The translations under genes were made by a program, and so were the position numbers. A stretch of DNA of 64,000 nt from Candidatus Sphingomonas phytovorans. GTDB taxonomy: Bacteria; Pseudomonadota; Alphaproteobacteria; Sphingomonadales; Sphingomonadaceae. Below, piece by piece: positions 26,426 to 36,013 of this stretch. The notes beneath the pieces were generated by a model. The model searched no databases. It was not told where the DNA came from and worked only from the letters and a program-made list of their open reading frames with translations. Location of the stretch: NCBI GenBank assembly GCA_029202385.1, contig CP119314.1, positions 3,350,501-3,414,500 on the forward strand. Direction: 5' to 3'. Positions within the stretch are counted from its first letter, which is position 1. Each line of letters opens with the position of its first letter.

Positions 26426-26788
26426 TCGGAGCAATCTACTTTATGGTAAGCGCTTGGAAAGCATTCGCGTGCCCGGATCGTGCCTCCCCGCCGAGGGCCA
26501 GCCCTCCTTATCCATTGCGTGCCCGATACGACACGCAAATTGCATTGCCGTGCGCGGAACAATCCTTTCGCATCGAAGGAGGCAAACGTCCTATTTCTTG
26601 GGACGAATCGCAGCGCCCGTCAGGAGTGACGACCATCGCCGTTTCGGTTCTTGTTCCGGCCCGCGACGCCACGATCCGGGCCACAGGCGGCCACCCGGGC
26701 GGCAGGCAGGCGCGAACTCCGACATTGTGCACTACCCTACCCCGACCTAACGCGACGATTTCTGATTAAACGCACAGGGAGCCAGTTC
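26426..26788. other. Intergenic region between divergent HTH-TM and dehydrogenase genes
   Basis: About 360 bases between divergently transcribed genes, so it should hold two promoters. I could not assign clear -35/-10 boxes. Frames on the plus strand pass through it but lack ribosome sites and protein-like composition. A good ribosome site (AGGGAG) precedes the dehydrogenase ATG at its right end. Confidence 0.4.
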
Positions 26789-27661
26789 ATGGACGTCGGT
26801 TTCATCGGCTTGGGCCAGATGGGCAGCCAGATCGCCCGCAATCTGATCGAGGCGGGACATCGGGTCACCCTGTGGAACCGCAGCGCGGACAAGGCCGCCC
26901 CGCTGGTCGCAGCGGGCGCGAGCCTGGCCGCAACGCCCGCCGAAACCGCCCGGCAACCGGTGGTGATGAGCATGCTGGCCGACGACAGGGCGCTTGAGGC
27001 AGTGGCCTTCGGCAAGGACGGCATCCTCGCCTCGGGCACGCCGACCATCCATGTCTCGATGAGCACGATCAGCGTCACCATCGCCGACCGGCTGGCCAGC
27101 GCCCATCGGGAGGCTGGCCAGACCTTCGTCTCGGCACCGGTCTTCGGCAGGCCGCTGGCGGCGGCCGCGAAGAAGCTGTTCGTGGTCGCGGCCGGCCCGG
27201 CCGAGGCAGTCGCGATCTGCCAGCCGTTGTTCGACGCAGTCGGTCAGCGCAGCTTCAATCTGGGCGAGACGCCCCACAAGGCCAATATCGTCAAGCTCAG
27301 CGGGAATTTCCTGATCATGACGGTGATCGAATCCCTAGCTGAGGCAATGACGCTCGCAGGGCGCTATGGCGTCGACAAGGGCATGTTGCTCGACACGCTG
27401 ACCGGCTCGGTCTTCGGCGGGCTGATCTACGAAGTGTACGGCAAGGTGCTGGTCGAGGAGAAGTACGAGCCCGCCGGCTTCACCCTGCCCCTCGGCTTCA
27501 AGGACATGAGCCTGGTCGCCGAGGCTGCCGTCGCCGCCGGCGTACCGATGCCGATGCTGTCGCTTGGCCGCGACCGGCTGATCGCCACGATGGCGCGCGA
27601 GCGGCCGGAACTCGACTGGGCATCGATGGCGAAGACGGTCGAGGCCAATGCCGGTCTGTGA
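26789..27661 (+). CDS. Beta-hydroxyacid dehydrogenase (3-hydroxyisobutyrate dehydrogenase-like)
   Basis: A 290-residue cytoplasmic NAD(P)-dependent enzyme. ATG 26789 has an AGGGAG site and places the Rossmann motif at residues 4-14 (GFIGLGQMGSQIARN). Further signatures are FVSAPVFGRPLAAAAKKLFV, corresponding to the substrate-binding DAPVSGG region but altered (APVFGRP), and the catalytic lysine in ANIVKLSGNFL. The family oxidises or reduces small beta-hydroxyacids such as 3-hydroxyisobutyrate, tartronate semialdehyde or glyoxylate. The changed substrate motif points to the glyoxylate/succinic-semialdehyde-reductase-like or imine-reductase-like branch rather than true 3-hydroxyisobutyrate dehydrogenase. 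It stands alone. Confidence 0.88.
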   Translation: MDVGFIGLGQMGSQIARNLIEAGHRVTLWNRSADKAAPLVAAGASLAATPAETARQPVVMSMLADDRALEAVAFGKDGILASGTPTIHVSMSTISVTIADRLASAHREAGQTFVSAPVFGRPLAAAAKKLFVVAAGPAEAVAICQPLFDAVGQRSFNLGETPHKANIVKLSGNFLIMTVIESLAEAMTLAGRYGVDKGMLLDTLTGSVFGGLIYEVYGKVLVEEKYEPAGFTLPLGFKDMSLVAEAAVAAGVPMPMLSLGRDRLIATMARERPELDWASMAKTVEANAGL

Positions 27662-27776
27662 GGCCGGCTACTCAATGGCCCCGGTTTCGCCGATCGCAAC
27701 CGCAAGTGGTTATACCGGAGCCGAACATTTAGACTTGCGTAACATACGCCCGGCAATGCTGCACAGGTAAGAGGTC

Positions 27777-29987
27777 GTGCCATTGCCGAATATCATCGAT
27801 CCCCATGGCGAGACCGCAGGCGCTGAACGGCAGCGTCTCGAATGCCTGCGGCGTTACGGCCTGGACGGCACCCCCGGCGAGCCAGATCTCGATCGCATCG
27901 TTCGCCTGGGCGCTGAGATGTTCGGCGTGCCGATCTGCGCGATCACCCTGGTCGGTCGCGACCAGGTCTGGCTGAGAGCCAGGTTCGGCGTCGAAATCGA
28001 TTCACTCCAGCGCGAAGGCTCCTTCTGTGCCGAAGTCGTACGCGGCACCGATCCGATGGTCGTCGCCGATGCGCTGGCCGATCAGCGCTTCGCCACCACC
28101 GATCTGGTCGCCGGGGCCGGAATCCGTTTCTACGCGGGCGCACCGCTGATCACGCGGGACGGCGTCGCGCTGGGCAGCTTCGGCCTGCTGGACGTGAAGC
28201 CGAGGCATGATTTCTCGGAAAGGCAACAATCCCTGCTGTCGCGGATGGCCGGCATCGTCGTCGACCTGTTCGAACGCCGCCACACCAGCCGAACGGCGAA
28301 TACCCTCATCGCTTTTGCCGATGTCGCCCACCAGGCGCTCATCACGACTGACGAAGAAGGGCGCATCACCTTCTGGAATCACGGCGCGCAGGCGATGTTC
28401 GGCTATGCGGCGCGCGAAGTCGAAGGCCGTTTCGTCGAACTGATCGTGCCCGAGCGCTTTCGCGCGGCGCATCGCGAAGGGCTGATGCGGATCGCGGGCG
28501 GCGCGCAGGCGCGAATGACCGGCCGGCCGCTCGAAGTGCTCGCCGTCCGCCGCGACGGATCGGAATTCCCCGCGGAACTGTCGCTGTCGGTGTGGAACGG
28601 GTCACTCGGTCTCGGCTTCGGCGCGCAATTGCAGGACATATCGGACCGGCGCGCGCGCGAGGAGCGGCTCCATCATCTTGCGAACCACGACGAACTGACG
28701 GGCTTGCTCAATCGCAACAGCTTCCGCGCGCGGATCGAGGCCCAGCTCGAAAGCACCGCGACGGCGACGGTGATGGTCTTCGATCTGGACGGGTTCAAGG
28801 ACGTCAATGACGGGCTCGGCCATGCGGCGGGCGATACGTTGCTGCAGGCACTCGCGCTGCGGCTTGCCGCATCGCTCGGCCCCGACGACGTGCTGGCGCG
28901 GCTGGGTGGTGACGAGTTCGCGATCCTGATGCCCAATGAGCGCGACCCGCTCGAGATCGCGGCTCGCGCCGACGCGCTGCTCGACCTGATCGGCCGGCCC
29001 TTCTCGGTCTGTGGGCACCAGTTCCACTTGTCCGGCAGCATCGGGGTCGCGCTCGCCCCGTTCCATGCGGGCAACGCCGACGAACTGGTGGTTCGCGCCG
29101 ATCTTGCGCTCTTCCGCGCGAAGAACGCGGGAGGACGGCGCTACCGCCTGTTCGACACCGGCATGGAAAGCCAGCTCGCCACCAATCGCGCCTTTCAGGA
29201 CGAACTGCGCTACGCCTTCACCGACCGGCAGCTCGAACTGCATTTCCAGCCTCAGGTCAGCCTGGCCGACGGCCGCCTGATCGGCGCGGAGGCGCTCCTG
29301 CGCTGGCGCCATCCGACCCGCGGCCTGCTCTATCCCAAGGCCTTTCTGCCGGTGCTCGAAACGCACGCCCTCGCGTTCGAAGCCGGGTGCTGGGTGCTCG
29401 ACGAGGCGTGCCGGACACTGGCCGCCTGGCGACACGCCGGGCTTGCGCCGATCCGGATCGGCGTCAACCTGTTCGCTGCCCAGCTCCGCGCCGGCACCCT
29501 GGTCGATGTGATCGAGAGCACGCTCGCCCGGCATCGGCTTTCCCCGGCGGACCTTGAGGTCGAGATCACCGAAACCATCGCGCTTCGCCACGACATCGAG
29601 GAGCTGGAACCACTCCGCGAGCTGCACGCGCGCGGCGTCAGCATCGCCTTCGACGATTTCGGCACCGGCTTCGCATCGCTCAGCACGTTGAAGGACTTCC
29701 CCCTTTCACGCCTCAAGCTCGATCGCAGCTTTGTCGAGGATATCGGCCTGGACCCGCACAGCGAGGCGATCGTGAAGGGCGTGGTCGCGATCGGCCACAG
29801 CCTTGGCCTGGACGTGATTGCCGAAGGCATCGAGACGGCCGGGCAGGAGGCATTGCTCCGCGCCTGGCAGTGCGACGCGGGCCAGGGCTATCATTATGGC
29901 AAGGCGATTCCGGCAGCCGAGTTCATGGCGACCTTCGGCACCCCTTTTCCGATCGCGGCAGCCGGACCGGTCGCAAAGATCCGCTGA
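27777..29987 (+). CDS. GAF-PAS-GGDEF-EAL cyclic-di-GMP signalling protein
   Basis: A 736-residue cytoplasmic protein from GTG 27777. Domains in order: GAF (about 25-165, LAGA-type ADQRFATTDLVAGAGIRFYA), PAS (about 180-300, ALITTDEEGRITFWNHGAQ), GGDEF (about 305-465) with an intact RLGGDEFAIL near 377, and EAL (about 480-725) with EALLRWRHP near 504, NLFAAQLR, EITETIAL, DDFGTGFASL, LKLDRSF and IAEGIET. All metal- and substrate-binding motifs appear intact, so both diguanylate cyclase and phosphodiesterase activities are possible. The position of the inhibitory RxxD site upstream of GGDEF reads GPDD, so product inhibition is unlikely. The sensor domains suggest control by light, redox or a small ligand. 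Monocistronic. Confidence 0.93.
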   Translation: MPLPNIIDPHGETAGAERQRLECLRRYGLDGTPGEPDLDRIVRLGAEMFGVPICAITLVGRDQVWLRARFGVEIDSLQREGSFCAEVVRGTDPMVVADALADQRFATTDLVAGAGIRFYAGAPLITRDGVALGSFGLLDVKPRHDFSERQQSLLSRMAGIVVDLFERRHTSRTANTLIAFADVAHQALITTDEEGRITFWNHGAQAMFGYAAREVEGRFVELIVPERFRAAHREGLMRIAGGAQARMTGRPLEVLAVRRDGSEFPAELSLSVWNGSLGLGFGAQLQDISDRRAREERLHHLANHDELTGLLNRNSFRARIEAQLESTATATVMVFDLDGFKDVNDGLGHAAGDTLLQALALRLAASLGPDDVLARLGGDEFAILMPNERDPLEIAARADALLDLIGRPFSVCGHQFHLSGSIGVALAPFHAGNADELVVRADLALFRAKNAGGRRYRLFDTGMESQLATNRAFQDELRYAFTDRQLELHFQPQVSLADGRLIGAEALLRWRHPTRGLLYPKAFLPVLETHALAFEAGCWVLDEACRTLAAWRHAGLAPIRIGVNLFAAQLRAGTLVDVIESTLARHRLSPADLEVEITETIALRHDIEELEPLRELHARGVSIAFDDFGTGFASLSTLKDFPLSRLKLDRSFVEDIGLDPHSEAIVKGVVAIGHSLGLDVIAEGIETAGQEALLRAWQCDAGQGYHYGKAIPAAEFMATFGTPFPIAAAGPVAKIR

Positions 29988-30035
29988 ACCCCCGCGTCAT
30001 GAGAGACCGGCCGGGGTCCGATTCAAACCAGCCCC

Positions 30036-31037
30036 CTATTGATGAATACGGCGCGGCAGCTTCCATGCGTCGGAAATTACCTGGCTCAACCGGCCGGGAA
30101 AGAACAGGCAATGCAGCGCGAGCATGATCCAGTCCGCTGGATGCGCCAGTGCGGAGGCGACCAGCAGCGAGACCGGCAGGAACACCTCATAATATTCGTT
30201 GAGCAGGATCAGATGGCGCGGGCGCGGCTGGACGATCGCAGCGTGCATCTCGAACCGTTCGAGCTTGAAGATCACCAGAAAGGCGTAGAGCACCAGCGCG
30301 ACGAACGGGATGCGATCATCGAGCAGCCAGAGCAAGGCGAACAGGGCCGCGCATTCCAGCGGGAACATCGCCCTGGCGCCGATCGCCCTGGCCCAGCGCC
30401 CGCCATGCCGCTGCACGAAGGTGCGCACATTGCCGATCCGGTCAGCCTCCTCGTCGCTCAGCTGATGCCACAGGATGCCGCGTACCCCGAAGGCACCGGC
30501 CCACACCCCGACCAGCACGAGCCAGGCGAGATCGGGCGCCACACCGCCAGCGCGAAAGGCGAGCAGCGCCGCGACCAGCGCGGGAAACAGATGCGCGCCA
30601 CTCGCATCGGCCATCACCCCCAGCAGGCCCCGCGTCTTCAACCGCAAGGGCGGCAGCGAATAGGCACTGAATGCCAGCCACGCCGCGCCATAGGCCGCCA
30701 GCAGCAACGGATCGTCACGCCAGCGCCATGCCATGGCCAGCCCGATCAAAAGCGGCACGGCAACGAGCAGCGCGGTCGTCACGCCTGACCGCCCCTCAAG
30801 CCGGTTCGGCTTGCCAGCTCGCCGATCCTCGTCACGGTCGGTAAGATCGTTGATCACACTCACATAAACGGCACCGGCCGCGATCCCGATCAGCAATTCG
30901 ATTACGACAGGCCAGGCAGCAGCAATCGATGCGTGGCGACAGGCGAGCGTCGCATAGAAAACGCCGAGGATCGGGAGCAGCTTATACTCCCACCACTCCG
31001 TCGCCCGGATGATTTGCCCGATCCGCACCTGATTCAT
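30036..31037 (-). CDS. UbiA-family prenyltransferase
   Basis: A 333-residue polytopic membrane protein (about nine membrane segments). The two aspartate-rich motifs of the family are present: NDLTDRDEDRRAGKPNR (first, binding prenyl diphosphate through Mg2+) and LSDEEADRIGNVRT (second). It should attach a prenyl chain to an aromatic or other acceptor in the inner membrane. The sequence is not a good match to the ubiquinone or haem O enzymes, which have different acceptor-side motifs. It is divergent from the glycosyltransferase gene and close to sulfotransferase, toroid and ABC-export genes, so it may supply a prenylated lipid for that pathway; this link is inferred from position only. Confidence 0.85.
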   Translation of the reverse strand: MNQVRIGQIIRATEWWEYKLLPILGVFYATLACRHASIAAAWPVVIELLIGIAAGAVYVSVINDLTDRDEDRRAGKPNRLEGRSGVTTALLVAVPLLIGLAMAWRWRDDPLLLAAYGAAWLAFSAYSLPPLRLKTRGLLGVMADASGAHLFPALVAALLAFRAGGVAPDLAWLVLVGVWAGAFGVRGILWHQLSDEEADRIGNVRTFVQRHGGRWARAIGARAMFPLECAALFALLWLLDDRIPFVALVLYAFLVIFKLERFEMHAAIVQPRPRHLILLNEYYEVFLPVSLLVASALAHPADWIMLALHCLFFPGRLSQVISDAWKLPRRIHQ

Positions 31038-31168
31038 TCCCCCTGGCCGACCCGTTCATCGCCGATATTTCGCCACGACATAACTGCTTGTTTTACAAAA
31101 TCCTGCGATTTTTGATTGACGGCATAAAGGGGCAACGTGGTAGCGACGGCACAGAGGGGGCTCCGTTT

Positions 31169-32389
31169 TTGAAAATCGCCGATCCGCGCCATATTGCTTT
31201 TGTCAGCTGCAACGAGACACATTGGGGGGGCAGCGAGGAACTTTGGGGGGCCGCCGCCGCCGAACTGGCCCGCCGCGGCCACCGCATATCGGTCGCCAAG
31301 CCCAACCTTCCCAAGGGCGAACCGGCGATCAAGCGGCTGAACGAGGCGAAGTGCACACTGCACGATCTTGCCAAGTTCCCGCTGCTGCCCAAGGCATTTT
31401 ACGGTATTTTCTCGTTGATCAGCCGCGCCGCCGGGCTGAGCTGGCAACTCGCCCGCCTCGATATCGCGCTGCGCTTCTCGCGCCCCGACATGGTCATCCT
31501 CTCTCAAGGCGGCAATTGGGACGGTTTCCTCTATGCCGGCGTGCTGCGACGGCTCGGCATTCCCTATGCGCTGATCTGCCAGAAGGCGACCGAACTCTAC
31601 TGGCCGTCCGACTGGATGCGCGAGCGGTGCAAGGCGATGTATGCCGACGCGCAGGGAGCCTATTTCGTCTCGCACCACAATCATCGGCTCACCGAAGAGC
31701 AGATGGGCATGGCGATCCCCAGGGGGGAGGTCGTGCGCAATCCGTTCCTCACCGCCTGGGATGCGCCGCTTCCCTGGCCCGATACGGGCGACGGGCTGAG
31801 GCTCGCCTGTGTCGGCCGCTTCTTCCCGATGGAGAAGGGCCAGGACATGTTGCTGCGGGTGATGGCGCTGCCCAAGTGGCGCGCCCGCGACGTCAGCGTC
31901 TCCTTCTTCGGCGCCGGCGATCGCGCCGAGGGCTTGAAGGAAATGGCGGCCTTCCTTGGGCTCGACAATGTCGTCTTCCCCGGTTTCGTCCGGAACGTCC
32001 AGGGAGGGATCTGGGCACAGCATCACGCCCTGATCCTGCCGACGCGCGCCGAAGGGCTGCCGCTGGTGGTGGTCGAGACGATGCTGGCCGGGCGGGTGAC
32101 GATCACGACCGACGTGGCCGGCAGCGCAGAGGTCTGCAGCGACGGCGAGACCGGCTTCATCGCGGCCGCACCGACTGAAGCTGCCATCGACGAGGCAATG
32201 GAGCGCGCCTGGGCCGCACGGGCGACATGGCCTGCGATCGCCGCCGCCGCCGCCGCCAGCATCCGCACCCAGGTGCCGCGCGATCCTGCCAGCACCTTCG
32301 CCGACATCGTCCTGCGCCTTGTCGACAAGGGCGCCGTGCAGGCACCGGCCAGGGACTATGGCGAGGAACTCGTCGGGGCTGCCGAATAG
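31169..32389 (+). CDS. Glycosyltransferase, group 1 (GT-B fold)
   Basis: A 406-residue enzyme. TTG 31169 has AGAGGGGG nine bases upstream; another TTG start at 31088 would add 27 residues. The N-terminal Rossmann half begins HIAFVSCNETHWGGSEELW, where the GGSE loop contacts the acceptor. The C-terminal donor-binding half has LACVGRFFPMEKGQDMLLRV, FFGAGDRAEGLKEMA and the GT4 E-x7-E region LPTRAEGLPLVVVETMLAG. It should transfer a sugar from a nucleotide donor to a lipid-linked or small acceptor in the cytoplasm. It converges with the sulfotransferase gene and diverges from ubiA, within the proposed surface-molecule cluster. Confidence 0.88.
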   Translation: MKIADPRHIAFVSCNETHWGGSEELWGAAAAELARRGHRISVAKPNLPKGEPAIKRLNEAKCTLHDLAKFPLLPKAFYGIFSLISRAAGLSWQLARLDIALRFSRPDMVILSQGGNWDGFLYAGVLRRLGIPYALICQKATELYWPSDWMRERCKAMYADAQGAYFVSHHNHRLTEEQMGMAIPRGEVVRNPFLTAWDAPLPWPDTGDGLRLACVGRFFPMEKGQDMLLRVMALPKWRARDVSVSFFGAGDRAEGLKEMAAFLGLDNVVFPGFVRNVQGGIWAQHHALILPTRAEGLPLVVVETMLAGRVTITTDVAGSAEVCSDGETGFIAAAPTEAAIDEAMERAWAARATWPAIAAAAAASIRTQVPRDPASTFADIVLRLVDKGAVQAPARDYGEELVGAAE

Positions 32390-32416
32390 CTGGTCCGCGC
32401 CACAACCGGGCGCGGT

Positions 32417-33310
32417 CTATTGCGGATTCAGCCGGTGCTCGAACAGATAGTCGCGGGCAAAGGGCCGGTAGATCGGATCTACCGCCAATCCATCGGCGGT
32501 ACCGCGCACCGCCTCGAGCAATTCATCAGTGACAACCGTCCTGTCGACCGGTTTTGCCGGTGATAGCCGATTGAGCAGCGCGATCGGCCGGCTCAACCGG
32601 TTGTCGAAAACAAGACCAAGGTACAGGCGCGACATCCGCCGACGAAACGGCAGACGCCTGACCAGCCGGGCGATGCGAGGATACCATCGCAGCTCGACCG
32701 GAGAGAGAGAACGATTGACCACGGCGTCCTTGAAATCGAACGGCGCCACGCCGAGCCGCCGTTCCATCTCAGCGCGGAACCCGGCCGGATCGCGCGCCAG
32801 CAATTCATAGGGCAGCACGATCACCCGATCGCCGAAACGGGCGCGGTACATCGCGATCAGTTCATCATAGCACCAGGGATTTTTGCCGCCCAACCACATC
32901 TGCGTTTCCAGATCGTCAGTGCCGCCGACCCGGACATATTGCGAATAGGAGGACAGGATCATCGACCGGAATCCGCGCGTGACGATCAGGACATGCGCGT
33001 CCGGGAAATTGCCCGCCAGCAGGGCACAAGCGCGCGCCTGTCGTTCTTCCAGCGTTCCTTCGCCCGGATGCGACAAATCGATATCGCGCCGCCCGGCATC
33101 GAGAAACGGGAAGGTGAATGCCTCGTGGCTGGTGACGCGCCACAGATAGCCGGGATCCTTGCCAGCCGCCTCCGCAACAAGGGAATGAATGCTGCGGAAT
33201 CCGGCGATGCCGCCATGCGCATAGGCGATCTGCGGATGGGCGGCGAACCAGCGCTGCAAGAAGGTCGAGCCGGTCTTCGGATAGCCGATATGAATCAGAT
33301 GACGGGTCAC
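32417..33310 (-). CDS. PAPS-dependent sulfotransferase-family protein
   Basis: A 297-residue protein with the 5'-phosphosulfate-binding loop at the extreme N-terminus (IHIGYPKTGSTFLQRWF) and a 3'-phosphate-binding strand and helix around VLIVTRGFRSMILSSYSQYV, both expected in P-loop-like sulfotransferases. The C-terminal half has YRARFGDRVIVLPYELLARD and a basic stretch. It probably transfers sulfate from PAPS to a carbohydrate or lipid hydroxyl. ATG 33310 overlaps the stop of the toroid protein (ATGA), so both act together. With a glycosyltransferase and Wzm/Wzt exporter nearby, a sulfated surface glycan or glycolipid is plausible. Confidence 0.82.
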   Translation of the reverse strand: MTRHLIHIGYPKTGSTFLQRWFAAHPQIAYAHGGIAGFRSIHSLVAEAAGKDPGYLWRVTSHEAFTFPFLDAGRRDIDLSHPGEGTLEERQARACALLAGNFPDAHVLIVTRGFRSMILSSYSQYVRVGGTDDLETQMWLGGKNPWCYDELIAMYRARFGDRVIVLPYELLARDPAGFRAEMERRLGVAPFDFKDAVVNRSLSPVELRWYPRIARLVRRLPFRRRMSRLYLGLVFDNRLSRPIALLNRLSPAKPVDRTVVTDELLEAVRGTADGLAVDPIYRPFARDYLFEHRLNPQ

Positions 33311-34407
33311 GCTGCCTCCGTGCGCGATACCCGTGCAAGCGCCTCGATGCAGAAGCCGGTGGTCAGTTCCTCCGATCCCCAGTGCGGCGTATCGGGGTGC
33401 GCGGGCGCAAGGCTGCCGTCACGGCGACGTTCGCGCCCTCCGAAATAGACCGGCGCGCGCGGCCAGCTTCCATCGGAAGACTGGCGAGCAAGCAACGCAT
33501 CGATCAGCTCGTCCGGCGGCATCGCACCGCAATAGAGCCGGGCGGCGATCGACAAGGCGATCTCCAGCGCACTCGTCGGAGGCGCGGCGTCCAGCCTGGC
33601 GAGGAGCAAGCCCCGCGCCTCTTCCGAACGGTCCCCAAGCGCACGGGCGAAGAAATACCAGAGTACGAAGGGGTTCTCATACCATTTGTCGGCATCTGGC
33701 TCACCGCCCCGGCGCAATATCCCGACCAGCCGCTCGACCACGCGCGCATCGCCCGGGAAGCTGCCGAGATAATGAAGGCAATTGGCATTCACGCCCGCAT
33801 CGACATCGGCTGGCGCCGCGGAGGTCTTCTTGAAGAAGAACCAGAGCGTCACGAGATGGCGAAGCTGCGGCAGCGTCACCCGCATATGCGCCCGGCCGGT
33901 CCAGCGAGCCCGGGGCATGATCCAGGTCAGGAACATGCCCTGCGCGTCTCGGTTCGCGAGGAGCAGCGCCGGGTCCGCACCGTCCGTCGAGCCAGCGGCC
34001 GCAAGGGCGGCCGACACGCAACACGTATCGTCCATATCGGGCGGCAACTGGCGAAAGAACGGGTGATCCCGGGTCCAGTGCCGCCATAGGCCATGGCGAT
34101 CGCGCTGGGCGAGCAGGAACGCCAGGCCACGGTCGCGCATCAGGTTGGCGGCGGGGACGAAGGACAGGCAATGCGCGATCAGGGCGGTCGGGAAGATCGA
34201 GGGATCTGGCTCGCAATCGCCCGCCATGTCCCTGCGCAGCGACGTCACCACGCGGAACTCCCCGCTGTCGAGCTGGACGTGTTCCAGAAAGGCGAGACCT
34301 CCGGCAAGCGCTGCCCGCACATCGGCGCGGTCGAATCTGCCCTTGGGTGTCACGATTGCCATTCCCGGATTCCCGTTCGGACCCAGACAAGCCGGAACGT
34401 CGTTCAT
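33307..34407 (-). CDS. Alpha/alpha-toroid protein (prenyltransferase/squalene-cyclase-like) with a DMDD motif
   Basis: About 366 residues from ATG 34407; ATGs at 34467 and 34362 are alternatives. The sequence is a series of paired helices with repeat-like openings (ALAGGLAFLEHVQLDSGEFR, RGLAFLLAQRDRHGLWRHW, DALLARQSSDGSWPRAPVYF), the QW-like pattern of squalene-hopene cyclase and related toroids. At residues 124-128 it reads DMDDT, which fits the DxDD motif that starts protonation-driven (class II) terpene cyclisation. It is only about half as long as squalene-hopene cyclase, so it would be a single toroid domain. WYENPFVLWYFFARAL lines the C-terminal half. Position between Trm112-like and sulfotransferase genes suggests a role in making the exported molecule. 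Catalysis is not proven. Confidence 0.6.
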   Translation of the reverse strand: MNDVPACLGPNGNPGMAIVTPKGRFDRADVRAALAGGLAFLEHVQLDSGEFRVVTSLRRDMAGDCEPDPSIFPTALIAHCLSFVPAANLMRDRGLAFLLAQRDRHGLWRHWTRDHPFFRQLPPDMDDTCCVSAALAAAGSTDGADPALLLANRDAQGMFLTWIMPRARWTGRAHMRVTLPQLRHLVTLWFFFKKTSAAPADVDAGVNANCLHYLGSFPGDARVVERLVGILRRGGEPDADKWYENPFVLWYFFARALGDRSEEARGLLLARLDAAPPTSALEIALSIAARLYCGAMPPDELIDALLARQSSDGSWPRAPVYFGGRERRRDGSLAPAHPDTPHWGSEELTTGFCIEALARVSRTEAA

Positions 34408-34472
34408 CCGGCGACGCTTAGCCAGTCGCCATTGCGCTGTCGACGGCTCCAGCCGCCCGCGGGCCATCGCGA

Positions 34473-34643
34473 TCAGTCGGTGTCGATCCGCCGTGCCGCC
34501 TCGATCAACAGGACGGGAATGCCGTCGCGGATCGGGTAGGCGAGACCGGCCTGATCCGAAACCAGCTCGCCGGCGATCGCATCATGCCGCAACGGAGTCC
34601 GCGTCGACGGGCAGACGAGCCTGGCAAGCAACGTTTCATCCAT
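34473..34643 (-). CDS. Trm112-family small protein
   Basis: A 56-residue protein from ATG 34643 (an ATG at 34655 is also possible). It has the Trm112-like pattern [20 protein letters not shown] followed by [20 protein letters not shown]. Many bacterial members keep only one or two of the zinc-binding cysteines, as here (one). Bacterial Trm112-like proteins partner with methyltransferases or are found in polysaccharide clusters with no assigned function. It lies between the Wzt and toroid genes in what looks like one operon. Confidence 0.75.
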   Translation of the reverse strand: MDETLLARLVCPSTRTPLRHDAIAGELVSDQAGLAYPIRDGIPVLLIEAARRIDTD

Positions 34644-34684
34644 ATTACGCCGCATGCCGGAATTCTCCTCGACCGACCCTTCGG

Positions 34685-36010
34685 TCATTTCCCGTCCGTT
34701 CCGTCCGGCGACACCCGGAGCGGTTCATCCCATTGCGCATCAAGCCGCACCAGCTGATTCGCCCAGATCTGCAGATTCAGGACAGGATCCGGATCGGTAT
34801 GCACCTGGATATGGCATTCCCGGCTCCGCGAACTCTCCAGGGCGATCGGGTAGTGTGTGGTGGCATCGAGCAGCGTCGCGCGGACAATGTAGCGGCCGGC
34901 GAGCAGCGGCACATCGGGCAAGATGCAGCGGAGAATGCCGCGACCCGCGTCGAGACGCCGCGGTGCCGTATCGACCGCACCGCAAACACAGGTCCATCGA
35001 TCCTCGGTCCAGATGCTCAGCGCCCATATCACCTCGGTCGCCAGGTCGGCCTCGTAACGGAGCGTCACCTCGGCCCGCCCGCCGGTGCGGATATCCCCGC
35101 CGCTACCCGACGCCATGCTGAGCCCGCCCATGCGCACCGGGCCATTGGCGGCGAAGTCGCCCGACTGGCTCGCCTCGACCGCCGGCCGCTGCTCGAGCAT
35201 CCTGCTGACCGCATCGGCCACACCGCCCTCGAGTATCACGCGGCCCCGTTCGAGCAGGACAGCGCGGTCGCACGCCGTCTGAATCTGTTGCACATTGTGG
35301 GAGACCAGGAGCAGCGATCCGCCCCCCTGGACGAACTGCCGCATGTGGCGAATGCATTTGTGCTGGAAAGCGAGATCCCCCACCGCCAGAGCCTCGTCCA
35401 CCAGCAACAGGTCCGGCCCGAGATGCGCGGCGAGCGAATAGGCGAGACGTGCCTTCATGCCCGAACTATAGGACAGCAGCGGGGCATCGATGAACTCCGC
35501 CAGTTCAGCGAAATCGATCACTGCCTCTAGCAGGCGCCCGGTCGCATCCGGATCAAGGCCATGAAGCGACGCGCCGACCTCGATATTCTCGCGGCCGGTG
35601 AGCAGCGGGTTGAAACCGGTGCCGAGCTCGATGATCGCCTCGGACCGGCCGGCGATGCGCACCTGCCCCATATCGGGTTTCAGAAGACCGTAGATCACCC
35701 GCAGCAACGTGCTCTTGCCGGCACCGTTGCGCCCGATCACGGCGACGGCCTCACCGCGCCGCACGTCGAACGAAACATCGTCGAGCGCCCAGAATTCCCC
35801 GGGGCGCAGGCGACCTGCCCACCATTGTCGCCCCGACATCTCACCCGCGATATCGCCCAGACCGTAGAACAGCGCCTTTTTCAGATCGCCGCAATATTTC
35901 TTGGACAGGTTGGAAACCGACAGCGTCGTATCGCCCTTCCCCGAACGCGCGGCGCGATCAGGTGCGTCTGACATGTCGAGACCGGCAAAGGGGGGCGCTG
36001 CGACCTCCAT
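34685..36010 (-). CDS. wzt: Wzt-like ABC transporter ATP-binding protein with C-terminal carbohydrate-binding domain
   Basis: A 441-residue protein. The ABC domain (about 25-265) has Walker [10 protein letters not shown], the signature [10 protein letters not shown], Walker B LLLVDEAL and the switch His in LVSHNVQQ. The C-terminal domain (about 285-430) is a beta-sandwich ([33 protein letters not shown]) like the Wzt domain that recognises the modified end of an O-polysaccharide before export. Start ATG 36010 lies four bases after the permease stop, so the two are co-translated. It powers export of an undecaprenyl-linked glycan or similar lipid-linked molecule across the inner membrane. Confidence 0.92.
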   Translation of the reverse strand: MEVAAPPFAGLDMSDAPDRAARSGKGDTTLSVSNLSKKYCGDLKKALFYGLGDIAGEMSGRQWWAGRLRPGEFWALDDVSFDVRRGEAVAVIGRNGAGKSTLLRVIYGLLKPDMGQVRIAGRSEAIIELGTGFNPLLTGRENIEVGASLHGLDPDATGRLLEAVIDFAELAEFIDAPLLSYSSGMKARLAYSLAAHLGPDLLLVDEALAVGDLAFQHKCIRHMRQFVQGGGSLLLVSHNVQQIQTACDRAVLLERGRVILEGGVADAVSRMLEQRPAVEASQSGDFAANGPVRMGGLSMASGSGGDIRTGGRAEVTLRYEADLATEVIWALSIWTEDRWTCVCGAVDTAPRRLDAGRGILRCILPDVPLLAGRYIVRATLLDATTHYPIALESSRSRECHIQVHTDPDPVLNLQIWANQLVRLDAQWDEPLRVSPDGTDGK

Positions 36011-36013
36011 CGC

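Noticed and set aside
8279..30029. GATTCAAACC copies as attachment sites or tRNA fragments
   Set aside because: The reverse complement recalls a tRNA T-arm, but the invariant C is missing and no cloverleaf can be built; no integrase is present.
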